Origin: Neckera pumila
Taxonomy: Eukaryota > Streptophyta > Bryopsida > Hypnales > Neckeraceae
Length of the DNA: 64,000 bases
NCBI GenBank assembly: GCA_963969595.1
Contig: OZ018416.1
Coordinates: forward strand, 5,658,065-5,722,064
Reading direction: 5' to 3'
This document shows positions 35,601-47,921 of this stretch, piece after piece; the stretch's first letter is position 1, and each line of letters begins with the position of its first letter. The notes beneath the pieces are model-generated. The model worked only from the letters and a program-made list of their open reading frames with translations. It did no database searches and had not been told where the DNA came from. The position numbers and the translations under genes were made by a program.

Positions 35601-37688
35601 ATTTGTACACTCTGTTACCTTTTTTGAAGCTTCATAACGATTATTCTATCCAATAAATATGGAAGCGGCCATTTTTGACCACTTGGGCCTTCTTGGGATA
35701 ACTGTTTTCTAATTCTGTGTTTTTTCTGAGATTGTCTGAAGGTGTTGACCTTTACTGACTGGAATTGGGATGCAGGTATGGGAGGGTTTTGTAGAGGGTC
35801 AAGAGGAAGCCAATAGAGCTGCAGCTGTTGGAGCGAAGGCCACTGAAGCGAAGGCAATTCCTGTAAGTATTGTCGTGCAACGAGGAACCCAAGTTGGGCC
35901 TCATGTTTTTTTAGCAGTTTTTAGCAGGCCATATGGAGGCTTTCTTTTGTCCATTTAGTCTTTATATTTATTTTATTTGATCAACACATGCAGTGTTCTT
36001 CACCGATTCTGGTGATATGAAATTCCTCTTATCTAAATTATGTTTATCACGATGTGATCGATTGAATTGGTCATTTTCAAACCATGAGTCCTTAGTCTTT
36101 TACGGGATAAACATGAAACGCCAAGTCTGATCCAACATGGCCTCTAAACTTTAGCTGGCACGGGTGTGCTTTCCTTATGGCTTCTGTTGTTGGGTGCTGC
36201 AGGTGTGCGTGACTGATGTGCTAGGAGGAGGGAAGTTCTACGTCCAGACAGAGGAGGCCAGAGTTGCTTCCGTCCAGAAAGCCTTAGAAGGCTTGAGGCT
36301 GAAGGATAAGCCGCTACCTCCAGGCACTTTTGTACCCCAAAAGGGTGACACGGTGATTGCTCAGTTTTCGAGCGACAACTCATGGAATAGGGCTTTGGTA
36401 AGCTGGTGTAATTAGTATATTGTCAATTGTCAATGTTCTCGATTTTGCAAATTGGGGACGTTCTGAAACTCGTGGAATGGGCAGGTGCTGAATCATGGCC
36501 GTAGGTGTGAGCACTAGTGTCCACTGAAAGTGTCAGTCTGAGTTTGTAAAAGAAGTGTTGAGTTGGATGTGGCTTGAAAGTGTGGAATTCTGACGGAATT
36601 GACTTGATGTGTGTTGTGCAGATTGTGAACACTCCTCGGGTGACAGGTCCTCCTTCAGGGAAGTCCGAGTATGAGGTGTTTTACATCGACTACGGAAACC
36701 AGGAGACGGTGCCATTATCTCGATTGCGGCCGTTGGATCCTTCTGTAGCGGCACCTGCTCAAGGTTTGGCGCAGCTCTGCTCCCTCGCGCACATCAAAGT
36801 TCCTGAGCTCCAGGATGATTGTGGCGAGGAGGCTGCGGAGTTTTTATCAGAGTGCGTAGCGAACAAGCCCCTGCTGATGAAGGTGGAGGACAAGGACACA
36901 ACCGGTGGCAAGGTTAAAGGACAAGGGACTGGCCCTTGTTTGATTGTCACTCTAATTGATCCGGCATCCAGCAAACCCATTCAATCTTTGATGCTGGAGG
37001 TGAGTAGCGTGAAAGGGTTTATTAATTTGAGTCATCTTAAACATCAACTTCATGTTAATCTAACAGGGCCTTTAAACAAATGTTGCATTAATTTCAATTT
37101 AGTGTCATATCATCAACTTAATAGCGCTAATGATGTAACGTCAACTCCAATGATGTGATGATATTTTAATATCCTTTTTAAATGAACATGTAGATTTGAT
37201 TGAACATGAGCAGTGGTCTCAAATGTTGTTAATTTCAGCAAAACTTCTACCCAAAGAATGTTTTCAGGAAATGTGTATACCATAGTGTTAAATTTGAGCA
37301 CATTTGTTAGATTAACATTAATCTGATGCTGAAGATGCTATACACGGAGAATGATGGAGAGTTGGGGATTGTTGTGGCTGTGATATTGTCTTTGGATTGT
37401 TTGCTGCATCAAACCATTAGGCACTATATATACATTGATCTAACGCTTACTAATATTTGAGATGCTATACATGGAGAAACATGGATTGATGTGATTGTGT
37501 ATTTGCAGGATGGTCTGGCGAAGCTGGAGAAGCTGAACAGGTGGGATGGGCCCGAGAAAAAGAAGGTGCATGCCGAGTACGAGGAGTTTTTGAACTCCGC
37601 CAAGAAGAACCGACTGAACATCTGGAGCTATGGAGATGTGGAGTCGGATGAGGAGGACAACCCGAGGAGGCCGATGGGGCGTCGTTAA
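29649..37688 (+). CDS. TSN1: Tudor-SN (Tudor-staphylococcal nuclease) protein
   Basis: The 16 exons are 29649-29783, 30440-30514, 30630-30743, 30910-31017, 31174-31380, 31619-31852, 32174-32281, 32510-32680, 32927-33124, 33686-34054, 34561-34791, 35168-35356, 35776-35862, 36203-36397, 36622-36999 and 37509-37688. They encode 992 aa, matching plant TSN length. Four staphylococcal-nuclease-like domains fill roughly residues 1-660. A Tudor domain (FYIDYGNQE at 827-835) lies within the C-terminal SN-like domain, and the protein ends in the basic GRR. A Ser/Ala-rich linker (about 214-270) separates SN1 from SN2. The family binds RNA in the cytoplasm, acts in stress granules and processing bodies, and stabilises stress and hormone mRNAs. 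The start ATGGCG has an ideal plant context and follows a pyrimidine-rich leader. Every intron is phase 0 and every exon a multiple of three. No frame damage is visible. Confidence 0.95.
29941..29962 (+). promoter_or_regulatory. Telo-box-like motif in the first TSN1 intron
   Basis: TTTTAGGGTTTAGGGGTTTAG contains tandem copies of TAGGGTTT, the reverse form of the plant telo-box AAACCCTA. It lies about 160 bp after the first exon. Telo-boxes near the 5' ends of plant housekeeping genes support expression in growing tissue; that role is inferred here from the motif only. Confidence 0.5.
33202..33640 (+). repeat. Tandem duplication inside TSN1 intron 9
   Basis: Two units of about 220 bp share GTTGTTTTACGTCTCTTCTTC / GTTGTTTTATGTCTCTTCCT, AAGAATAGAG and TTTGGAGTGCCATT / TTTGGAGTGTCGTT. 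The duplication explains why this intron (560 bp) is longer than its neighbours. Exon phase and splice sites are unaffected. Confidence 0.65.
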
Positions 37689-38913
37689 AGGTCTTATGGT
37701 AGAGACTAGAGAGAGTCTACTCAGTTGTGAGGAGCGGTTTTAAGAGAGTTTCTTGCAGACGGCTAATGTAGGCTGCTGGTGGCCTTCATTTCGAAGGTCG
37801 GTCCTTTGGGGACCAGAGTGATGAAATCAAATGGTTTTGGAGACGAGTTGTGTGAATTTTTTTTTATTGGATTCCTTTTGCCCATATTGCGGAGCACATT
37901 GCCTTCTCATACGTCTGTTAGATTACAGAAGTATGCATATTATTTTAGCAGCAGAGGAATTTGCAATGATCCAGAGGACTGGACAGTCTGCAATTAGAAT
38001 CTACAATACTAGTGCTTGGTCTTGTCATAGCCTAGGCATACTTGAAAAATTCTGTTGAATTTTTGTCTTAAGTCGTTCCTCTTGATTCTGAGGTTGTTTG
38101 TAAGTTACTGTGTTTCTGCAATGGAATTTTCTTCCAAGGTTTCAAGAAATTTTCTTAAGATATTCTGTTGAGTTAACTCTTGGAACCCCATGGAGAGTAT
38201 GAGAAGGAAACTAAGGTAACTACACCTAAAATTGCATGAAAAAGCTCTATGGCATAACCCATATGCTCTAGCAAATGAACAATAATTTTTGCACATTGAT
38301 GGACTGTGAATCAAAATGCAAGTGGCTCTATAACTTTTAGAAGCATTTTGAATTAATTACAAGTTTTTCAAAGATGCAAGGTGTAGGAGGCTAAAAGTGT
38401 TGTGTGCAGGTGATGCCAAAATTCATTTGATGCACATTAAGGAATGACACTAATAGTAGTATCAAAATATGTCATATACAAGAAGTTGATATAAAAGAAA
38501 GTGTGCCCAAAATCAACCACTTGTAAAGTTACCACCTCATAATATTATATATAGACCCATTCACTATCTAAAATAATTGTAAATTCTACCTAACACTTGT
38601 CCTTCTAATGCTCATCATTTTGGGTATCTACCATGTTCAATTTACTTTCAAAAATAGGGATTGGTTCATAGAAGTGGTCAATTTTAGGTGGGATTACCTT
38701 CATAAGAGTCTACGGATTGATTTTAGAAACTCATTTTTAGCACTTTGAGAATTCATAGTTTATTCATTTGATGTCCAGTTAATAAATGCATAAGGAAATC
38801 TAGAATATTTTATGGACTTGCAAAGAGGTCCTATCCAAAATTAGGCAATTTAATAAGGTGGTTCCATCACGTCCACCTATAATGTAGGTGGATCAATGGA
38901 TAATAGGTCTAAG

Positions 38914-39412
38914 TAAAACCCGTTTCACAAATGCTTGTCCACAAGCAATGGACGAAATTGTAAGCAATTTCATTGGTCCCTTTTTACATTTCGTTCGGTT
39001 GGGGCTTCACAAATGAGGAACGGCCGAATGACAAGAAATCCATGTTAGCACTACTCCTGCCAAAATTATTGAGGAACTTAGACTTGTAGTGGAGAAGTTT
39101 GGGGTCACCTCCAAAGGTGATCCCAAACTTGTCTAGAGGACAAAACCTTTGTGAAAAGCTCCATCTTCCTAGTTTTTCACTGCAGCGCTCTCTGCACTTG
39201 TAGTTTTCTTCAACCTGGCACTCTCTGCGCTTTGAAGAAGTGCGCAACTTAATCGGACCCTTCAATGGACGCCCAGTTCCATATGTGAAACCACTCACCG
39301 GACAGACAAAACAAACGGTGACATGACAACTTCCCTCTACAACAAGCCAAACAATCAAATGGACAAGGGGGTTTTGTCCGGCCGCACTGGACAAGCATTT
39401 GTAAAACGGGCC
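38914..39412. mobile_element. MITE-like element between TSN1 and the P450
   Basis: The left end has CCCGTTTCACAAATGCTTG and the right end, on the other strand, CCCGTTTTACAAATGCTTG, both continuing into TCCA. The outermost bases are uncertain; TAA occurs just outside both ends, so a PIF/Harbinger-type three-base duplication is possible. The 144-codon minus-strand frame at 38984-39418 runs through the inverted repeat and shows no protein similarity, so I treat it as chance. Confidence 0.6.
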
Positions 39413-40733
39413 TAACACTAATTATTTCAAAAGAATTAAGTTGAAACTATTCATAAAACATTAGAATAAAATGTTGAAAAAATATAAATATTATTGACAA
39501 ACTATTTAAAGCCTCATTCAATCACTAAGAAAATGATACATGAGACAAACTAACTTAGTTGTTGAACATTGAGGGATATTAAAATAGATTTGGCCTGCTT
39601 GTGCAATCAAGTTATTAATATTTTGATTACTATTATGATAGGTCACTACTGTAATCCAAAATGGATAATCGGTACTAGAGCACGAGGAAATCACATGTCT
39701 TGTATTGCTTGATTATATTTACAATCATATTGAAAATAATACAATGAACATATAAAATGGTAGATTTATAGGACTGGCACATGCTCAATTACTTCCTCTG
39801 CTATTAGTTCCATACTTTCTCTCACTATTTACGCTCCTTTAAAAGTCGATATTTAGGCCAATATGGATGCTCATCCTAAAGCTTGTCATATACAATACCT
39901 CTTCCTAACTGAGACCAATAATTAATCTTCTCATATCTTACACCTTTTGACCAAATGAAATAGAAAACCTATAGGTTTTCTAATTGGAAGTTGCGTCACT
40001 CCTTCATCAAGTCCACACCTTTCCCAACTGCAATAGGCATAACATGCACATAATTTCAATTACACAAATTACACAAATATATATCTACCATATTTCATTT
40101 TCTTCTATTCCAAGCCCTAAAGACTTCTACCACCAAAACTTATCTAAGGGCAAATGCTCATTTACTTCCTTGGTCATAAAAATATAAAATAAACATGTCT
40201 AGCGGTATAGTGCAAATGAACCTTTTCAAGGTAAAATAAAAAAATGATTCCACAATGGTAATGTCAGGCCCAAGTTTCAAGACAAACAATTATTCTCATT
40301 AGTAGAATGCTTACTCAGACAAATTAAACTTTAAGACCCACAATTGGTATACCTTGTCATGTGTAAATTAAACCAATTGTAGGTCTTAAAGCTTAATCTA
40401 TTCAAGCAAGCATTCTACTAGTGTCTTTATTTGGAAGTATAGAATAGAACTCATAACCCTTCAACTCAATGTGATCCCTTTTAAAAGACATCTAGATGTT
40501 CAAGATTCAACAAAAATGACTCTTATAACTTGACATTATGTCAATAATCTTCTTGACCTCCTAGTTCTCAAGGTTGGCTAGTCTCCAATATGTAATCTTT
40601 ATGTTGTAAATGGCAATTGAAATAACAAACATTGAAACTATTTTTCATTTCATTGTACATAATCAAGATATTGGAAGACAAACATTGAAAACATTGAAGC
40701 TATTGAAACTATTGTTCATTTCAATGTGCACAA
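39413..40733. other. AT-rich DNA 3' of the P450, no final exon recognised
   Basis: This stretch lies downstream of the last recognisable P450 exon (minus strand). I looked for the usual C-terminal beta-strand segment that follows the heme loop in P450s and found none. A short inverted repeat is present: GTAGAATGCTT and TTAAACTTTAAGACC near 40305-40345 pair with similar words near 40375-40425. Confidence 0.4.
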
Positions 40734-43700
40734 TCAATGCTTATACTCTAACCTGTAATTTGTGACAAGATGATGGATGATGAACATTGTCTCTGTTAGT
40801 GCAAGTTCACTTCCAGGGCATAAATGTGGACCTTGACCAAAAGGTAGGAAAGCATTTGGATTAGGCTTCTCCTGCAATAAATTCCAACAATCCAACATTA
40901 GATTCAACAAAACATTTCTTGCAAACTATCCAAGGAAACTAAAAATGAGGGGAAGAACTAAAGAAATTTGAAAACGAAATCATGTGGCATTGTTGAATAT
41001 GGTTTGGATTGCAAATAGCTTCTTAATTTCAAACATCAAGATAACTTACAACACCATTTTACAACATTGAGTAGAATTTATATATAAGCAACTTCTACAC
41101 TACATTAAAACCAACACAACCAAGGAAAGTGAATTTAAACATAATGAATGCAAAGAAGCATTAGTAGGCATCACCCTTTCTTTCAACTAGCCAATAGTAC
41201 ACACCAATTTGGTCATTAGACACTAATGCCACCAATTCTAGCCAAATTTTGTGTTGTGACATGATTTTCACAAGTGTAAGCTTTTATAAAAGAACAATCT
41301 CAAATTAGAATAAGTCTAATTGATTGAAGATTCAAAAAATTAATTGCATTCCTGGAGAATAAAAACATAGTGTACATACAGCAAATCTAGATGGATTAAA
41401 CTCCCGAGGATTTGGATAGTATTTTGGATCATAATGAAGAGAAGTCGCTGATGCCCACACATAAGAACCTTTGCGGAAGACCAACCCTGTGCAAAAAGTG
41501 AAACATATTCAAAAACAACAAGATATCTAAACAAGGTCAAAAGTAAATGCCTAACATTATAACCTTCACACCTCTATTGTCTCTAAGCATATTTGCTTTT
41601 TAAATTGCGATTGATACTTCATAAAGTAATATTCAAACTTTGGTCTTTGAGAGACTATGCCTTCCAATTACTCAATTATAATAAAATTGGTTTTAGCACA
41701 AAAGAGAAAATATCTAATTCTTAAAGGAACTAGTACAAACTGAAGAACAATAAGTCATATTTGAAATGTTGGTGAATTTCAATGTGCTAAAATTTAGGAC
41801 TTTCAAGTGCTCAGTTTCTTAGTTTCCTAATTGAAATGTAAATCTAGGATATATATAGATTTGAGATAAAGATAGAGATCAACCCCCTCCAAGTTTAAGA
41901 AAGTCATCCCAAGCCACTTCAATTGTTAGTTTAGAGGCCATTTACTAATGGGACAAATTTGACCATACAAGAGCAAGTAAAGACAAGTGATAGGAGGGAA
42001 CCTTTACCATTGTAATTAGCATCTTTGTTGGCTTGCCTTGGAATTACCATAACAAGTGATTCAATCCTCATGATCTCGTAGATAACCTATACGTGACTCC
42101 AATGATTGTAGAATTAGTAGCAAAAATTGCCAAATTTCAGATTCCATAAAAGAAAAAGAGAATATTACAACTAAAAGCAGTTTAAACTACTTCCACAATT
42201 CATGCAATACCAGCAATAGCTAAGAAGAAAAACACCATCATAATTGTAATATTTCATGAATAGATTCTATTTACAATTGCAGCGAGAGGCCAAAACAAAT
42301 TACTTGCAGAGTGTAAGGCATGCTGCTCTTGGGCTTGAACCAGGTCAATGGCTTGTCTTCACTCATCTTTTCCCGAAGACAATCTTGTTCCTCCTGAATG
42401 AGATGAACTACTAAGTACGTTAATATGAGATTTGAAGGGGAAGTGCAAACTTCCAATAACACTATTTTACATAGTATGCAGACTCTGTACACAACACTTA
42501 TTCTTACTATTTCAGTTACAATCTTTAAAGACCGGACTATTACTGTGGTGATCTACTCTCTACCAACGTACTAGGTAACTCTACAAATCTGAAGGAGGGT
42601 CATAAGAGACAGTAATTGACAGGATCTACCAAGCCGCAGGAACTAGCGGCAAGTAGGTGCTGTCAAACCACTGATTTGCACAACCCTCCTCCAGATTCGA
42701 ATCACCTTACACTGTTGCAACCTTTCCTCAACATCTCCCAAGTGTTATCTTCCACATCAAAAGTAGCAATTATGTAGTAGTCAAAGTATCAATTCCCTAC
42801 CTAGGTTAGGAAATGAAGGTATCAGTTATGACTTAATTGTTCAAAGCAAGTGTAAAAAAGTGTCCACAAACACAGAATTTGCGTAGTATGGAATTAGAAA
42901 AGCAGAAAGCTTATCATCTCATCATAAATCTATCAAAAAACAAAATTTCACCTGTACACGTTGGCATACTTCTGGAAAGTTATCCAGGTATTTTAGAACC
43001 CAAGGAATCAATGCAGCCGTTGTAGCAGAAGCAGCAAACAGCATAGCCACCATAATGCAACATATATCGTAATCTGGAACTTCAACCTCCCTAATGCTCA
43101 TAAGAGCATTCAAGACGTCATCCTGTTGTATACCAGCTTTCCTTCTCCTTGAGATTGCACTTTGAATGCGGGATACGAGAACTTGTCTAGTCTGATTCAA
43201 CAATTCCATGAGTAGACAACACAGTTGGTTCATCAGCATTCCAATTTTGTCATGCTGGATATTCTTAAGCTAGAGTCATGTTAAATAAACACGGAGACAT
43301 GTATCAAAGAGGTGAAGCCTTTTTACATAGCCCTTAAAGAAGCTCAACTTAAGATATCTAAGCATAATTTGTGTTTTTAAACTCTGTAAAACCAAGAGGT
43401 GCATAACTACACACACAAACAGCCTCAAATATTAACATCTCAAGTGAATATTATGCATGAGCAAGTTGCAACTTGAATCGCCCCTCCATGAAAACCATAG
43501 ATATTCTAAGATCGACTCATGACTTGCAGACAAGACTAATGACTTAAAAGGCTGGAAATGCTCGGGGAACACACCTTCATCGCCTTGTGGAAACCGAATC
43601 CAGGAAAATTGATGGGTAAAATCAGCAGAGCTTCAACAACGCGGGAGATCTCGTTCCTAATTTGGTCCATTTCCTCCGAGCCCGATTCGACATCCCTCCA

Positions 43701-45286
43701 AATAAGGCGCATCCCCACATTAAACGCAAACTGCAGACGGCTTAAATTTTCAGTATGAGTATCATCGATCCATCAAATACGGAGTAACCATAAAAAATTC
43801 AGTCTACATATATCATCGTGGAACATCTGCTGATGATGAACATTAACAGTGAACAGTGAGCTTTCACTGTCACAACTGTTTTGTTTAAGAGAAGAACTAA
43901 AAGCTGTGTGCATTGCAGAAAAAATTAAGTGAACAGCTATAAATAGCATGTTATGTTGATTTAAATTAGAGTTAAGTCAAACAATTTCTCAGAATAGGAA
44001 AGACATTTCTAAAACACAGAATCCGCACCCTCATACGTGACATTCGGTCCTTAAAAGTGCACAAAGCCATGTGCACAAATGCTAACGTATATTACCTAAA
44101 CCACCTTCAATACTACAATAATTCTAACACGGAAATGAAAGCTAGAGGACGTACACGGCCGTCCTGCTGCTCCCCAATATCTTTGATGACCATTTTTGCG
44201 CAAAAACACATGATAAGAATTTGCGCTTAACGCACACATTGAACAAACTAGGTGAAATTTGAGCACATAATCATATAATCAAGAGAGCAGTATAGTCCAT
44301 AAACGTTCAACGTCTTCCAAGAAAATGCTGTATTGCTAACCTTTTGCAACTCCTCCACCGAGTTCACCACAGCTTGATGCTCCCAAGACTTGACAGTTTT
44401 CTCGGCCAAGGAGCTGATGAACGGGATCAGCTTCTGAAGCCCATCTCCTGAGGTAGCAGAAAGTATAATCTTTCTGAAATAGGGGTGCCTTTCATCCACA
44501 AACTTCCCCTGACCGAGAAGCCGATAAAACTGCACGGAATAGCCTCCCGGAAAAGATGCATGGGCAGTCGAAAGAACAAACTTGATGGCTTCAGGCGAAT
44601 TGATCACCGTGTACGTTCTGGTCACCAATGAAACAGCAAAAGGATCTCCATATCTAAACACCCAAACAATCAGAGAATGAGACATGAAAATGGTGGGGAA
44701 TAGCACATCGCAAGTCTCCAAAGCTAAAGCACGGAAAGAGTTAAGAAGTAAATCTTCTCTCATGCAAGCTCCTTTGCCATGAGTAAATGTTACGATCCAG
44801 AATCTAGGGACTAAGGCAATGCCTAACAACTAAAAATCCAAAGCCTGCACACGGTTTTACTCACTCACAGAACAAAATTGTCAAAATTCATGACTTTTTC
44901 ATATGGTATTCAACCACTCCATGTTTTAACTTATCCGTACGGTATCAAACAACTCGAACTATAGTTAGTGAGGTGGAATCCTCTTCAAAAATGAAAAGGA
45001 AGGTGGAAAGTGAAAACTAACATTCTACTAAGAAACTCACTCGCAATAGCTGGGACAGAGTTCCCTACTGTTAAGGCAAAGTAACCGTGGGAAAAACGAA
45101 ACCCTAATTGTCCCAAAACAACTGTGAGTGAAGAATTGAGAAGAACCTGGCCAAGCGGTCAAGAAGGAACTCACGAGCTCCTCGTCTGAATAGACGACTG
45201 TCACGGAGGATGCCCTTGAACACTCCAATGTAGACTGTTGCCAGGATTACCAACGCTGTCAGCATCCATCCAACCTCCAACGCCAT
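40734..45286 (-). CDS. Cytochrome P450, clan 85 type, atypical
   Basis: The exons on the minus strand are 45286-45147, 44653-44341, 43730-43575, 43191-42952, 42393-42304, 42086-42008, 41486-41380 and 40871 to 40753, or to a stop at 40734 if unspliced (then 420 aa). All borders are GT-AG and in phase. An N-terminal membrane anchor is present (about residues 6-26). ExxR is E317-R320, the PxxFxPxRF-type motif is PREFNPSRF near 366-374, and the heme loop is [10 protein letters not shown] with Cys393. The best family resemblance is to plant clan-85 enzymes (CYP707/716/88-like oxidation of terpenoids, sterols or hormones). Three oddities stand out: no proline-rich PPGxxGxP hinge after the anchor, Ala259 where the I-helix acid of A/GGxD/ETT belongs (AASATT), and no recognised C-terminal exon. 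It could be a diverged enzyme or an early pseudogene. Confidence 0.82.
42585..42697. repeat. Short inverted repeat in a P450 intron
   Basis: AAATCTGAAGGAGGGT near 42585-42600 pairs with ACCCTCCTCCAGATT near 42683-42697, with one mismatch, around a loop of about 80 bp in the intron before exon 5. The stretch is richer in GC than the rest of the intron and resembles a small inserted element. Confidence 0.55.
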
Positions 45287-46250
45287 ATCGCTAACCTGCA
45301 TCCTAAGACTTCACCTCATAAGCAATCTATCACTCAACGAGGCAATTACAGGGTTGAATTGCAGAAAGCTTAAACGACAGTAAACTACATCCACAACCAA
45401 CAATCTTTTCCCACTGAGAGTTCAAAACTACGGCTCCCCTTGAAAATACTCCCCTCTCTCTCCACTTTCGCCATAGCCAAGCTCTAAGTACTCTTCCACT
45501 TCAAACCCCCAAACAGTACTGTACAGAAACATTCCCCCGTACTCTCATATCATGACAACTCTCATTCCATTCGTCGTCCTGTGCATCCTCATCTCCCAAA
45601 ACTCAATTACAGAAACCTTCCACATGACTCAGAAAACGCCATAATCTCCTTTCAGAAACTTCATACAACAATAATACGTTTCACACATCATTGATCAAGC
45701 AAGTAAAAAAACCGCATTTTGAGTAATCTCTTTACATGCAGTTATGTACACGACTATTCTCCAACTTTACAAACACAGTAATGAATGGGTGAAACCCCAG
45801 TTCGTGAAATCCAAGGAAAAATCAATCAGTTGAAGAGCTTCCGAAAGGATTGATCTGCTGTGTGGTCAATGTCATGGTCAACCATTGATTTACGAAACTC
45901 ACAACATCAATTTGAGTATTAATCTGTGACCAACAAGCGAAGAGCAAAGAAGTTCACGAACTCCTCACAAGTGCAAAGATAAGGTGCTTGAGATTGTGTC
46001 TGATAACTAGTGTGTGTGTGACATCAATTTGAGAGCTGCAAAGTAAAACAAATCCAGCAGCTTGATTACCTGGGTGCCGCACAGACGGAAACTAGAGAGG
46101 AAATATACTGGCGATGAACTCAAAATGAGCTAAGATGAGCTTTCTTGCGTCTCTAAATATCTGCAACGCAAGGCGACGGGCACCTAGCTTGGGGCGAGGG
46201 CTGAGAAACATACACAGTGGAATAGGAAGACTTGGGTGCCCCGGTAGTAC

Positions 46251-46529
46251 TGTACACCAGGGCTTTTTTTTTGGCTTTCTGGTGCCAGATTGCACCAGAA
46301 AAAAAAATCTGGCTAAAAAAGGTTATAAAAAATGCCAAAAAAATTGGATGAAATCGTCAGACAATTTTGAAATTTAAAAAAATATTAGATGAAATCGCCT
46401 AATTGTGGATGAAAACCATACTATACATCCAATAAGTGGATGAATGTTGCAATTTGGAGCACCACTGTAACATTTTATACTGCCACTATAGCACTTCTTC
46501 AGAAATGAAAAAAAAAGCCCTGCTGTACA
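46251..46529. mobile_element. 279-bp MITE upstream of the P450
   Basis: The left arm TGTACACCAGGGCTTTTTTT and the reverse complement of the right arm, TGTACAGCAGGGCTTTTTTT, form 22-bp inverted ends with one mismatch. No flanking duplication is evident. The element lies about 1 kb upstream of the P450 start, where it could carry promoter elements; that effect is speculative. Confidence 0.65.
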
Positions 46530-47264
46530 CCCCCAAATCATGTAAGATTTGGGAGAGTCTTTCATTCAAGAACCTTTGGGGTCACACGGAAGTCTTGAAG
46601 TGATGATGAGATGTGTCATGATTTCAACAAGAGTGAGGGAGATGAGTCACTTGTATTGTTGTATTGGTTGTGTGGCTTTCCGTGGATGACAAGGCTTCCT
46701 TTTAAGTCAATTGTTTGTATTTCTTCAATTGGAGAAACTACATACTTTATCTTAACTCTGTAAAGATGGGTTGGTCTTCAGAGAAGTCATCCTTTTTGAT
46801 ACAGTGCAAAACATTTACTTTAAAGAAAACTAAGAGAATTCATTCAAGGTCAAACTACTATGCAAGGTCTACACTTTTTGCATGAAATTCCAAGGATGAA
46901 CAATTGCACTTTTGTCTTACATGAAAATATTCTTTGTCATCCATGGGACACTTAGTGTCCACGGCAATGTTACAAGGTTAACCTCTAAAGTCCCACTACC
47001 CCCTTGGGGGACAAAATCAATTTCGTGCAGGCTACTCTGACTTCATTATTCATCATTATTTTTTGAAATTTTTTGGGAAGATAGAAAAACTCATTACTTT
47101 TATAGGAACATGATTTTTTATTTAAATTGGTGCTTGGGAGCAAAAGTTATGGCACAAAAGGTCATTTTTTGGGGTGTGGCGAGCAAAAATCTTCTCAAAC
47201 AAATTTTTTTTCTTAATTTTTAAAAAATTATTTTCTCATAGGTTGTATTTTTATCTATATGGAA

Positions 47265-47530
47265 AGCTTTGATTCATTCCATTTGGATTTGTTATGTGAA
47301 AGTTATGGACAATCTTATTTTTTGGGCAATTAGATCATCTTCTTGAAAAAATAACTTGTAAGACTCATTTTTGAATGCAATTTTCACAATTTTTCAAAAA
47401 AAAGTGTTTGACAAGGCTAAGTTTGACTGCTAAAACAATCTCACCATTGGAATTATTGTGTTTTAATCCCATCTTAGAGCTATTGACGATTTAGTTTTGC
47501 TTTCAATCTTGGACCTACTTCTACTGAATA
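47265..47530 (-). repeat. Dispersed repeat C, copy 2
   Basis: This segment is similar in reverse orientation to 7590-7850 (blocks TTCATTCCATTTGGATTTGT, AAAGTTATGGACAATCTTAT). It ends about 10 bp before the TTAA-type element at 47540. No protein is encoded. Confidence 0.55.
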
Positions 47531-47539
47531 ATTTATCAA

Positions 47540-47921
47540 CCCCTAAATGCCCAAGGCCTGTTTTGGGCTTCTTGGAATTTGCTCTAAATTGAACAAAATG
47601 CCAACATTTTGATAAGTTGTATCAACTTTTTTTGAATTGTAACCATACAAATTCAAACTAGATTTGTTAGAGATCTCATAGGAAAAGAAAACACAACAGT
47701 GTAACTTATGGAGTAAAAGATTATAATGTTTGACCATGAAGGTGCTAAACTGCAAAAATCTTTCAATCTTCTTTATACAAATCAAATCTAAAAAGTTGGT
47801 GACCAAACAAATATGGTTGGACTTTAAAAAGATATAATTTTTCTCTTTTCTTAGATGAACGTAGCAGACCTAGCAATTTTGAGTCGTTTTTTATAGAAAA
47901 ATGGCCTTGGAACCTTAGGGG
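47540..47921. mobile_element. TTAA-flanked inverted-repeat element, copy 2 (382 bp)
   Basis: It starts CCCCTAAATGCCCAAGGCC and ends with the reverse complement of CCCCTAAGGTTCCAAGGCC. The right flank is TTAA (47922-47925) and the left flank TCAA (47536-47539), one transition away from TTAA. Its left part is a diverged inverted relative of the right part of the 9717-10365 element, showing they belong to one family. No coding capacity. Confidence 0.65.

Noticed and set aside
38984..39418. 144-codon minus-strand frame
   Set aside because: It runs across both inverted ends of a MITE-like element and shows no domain or codon signal.
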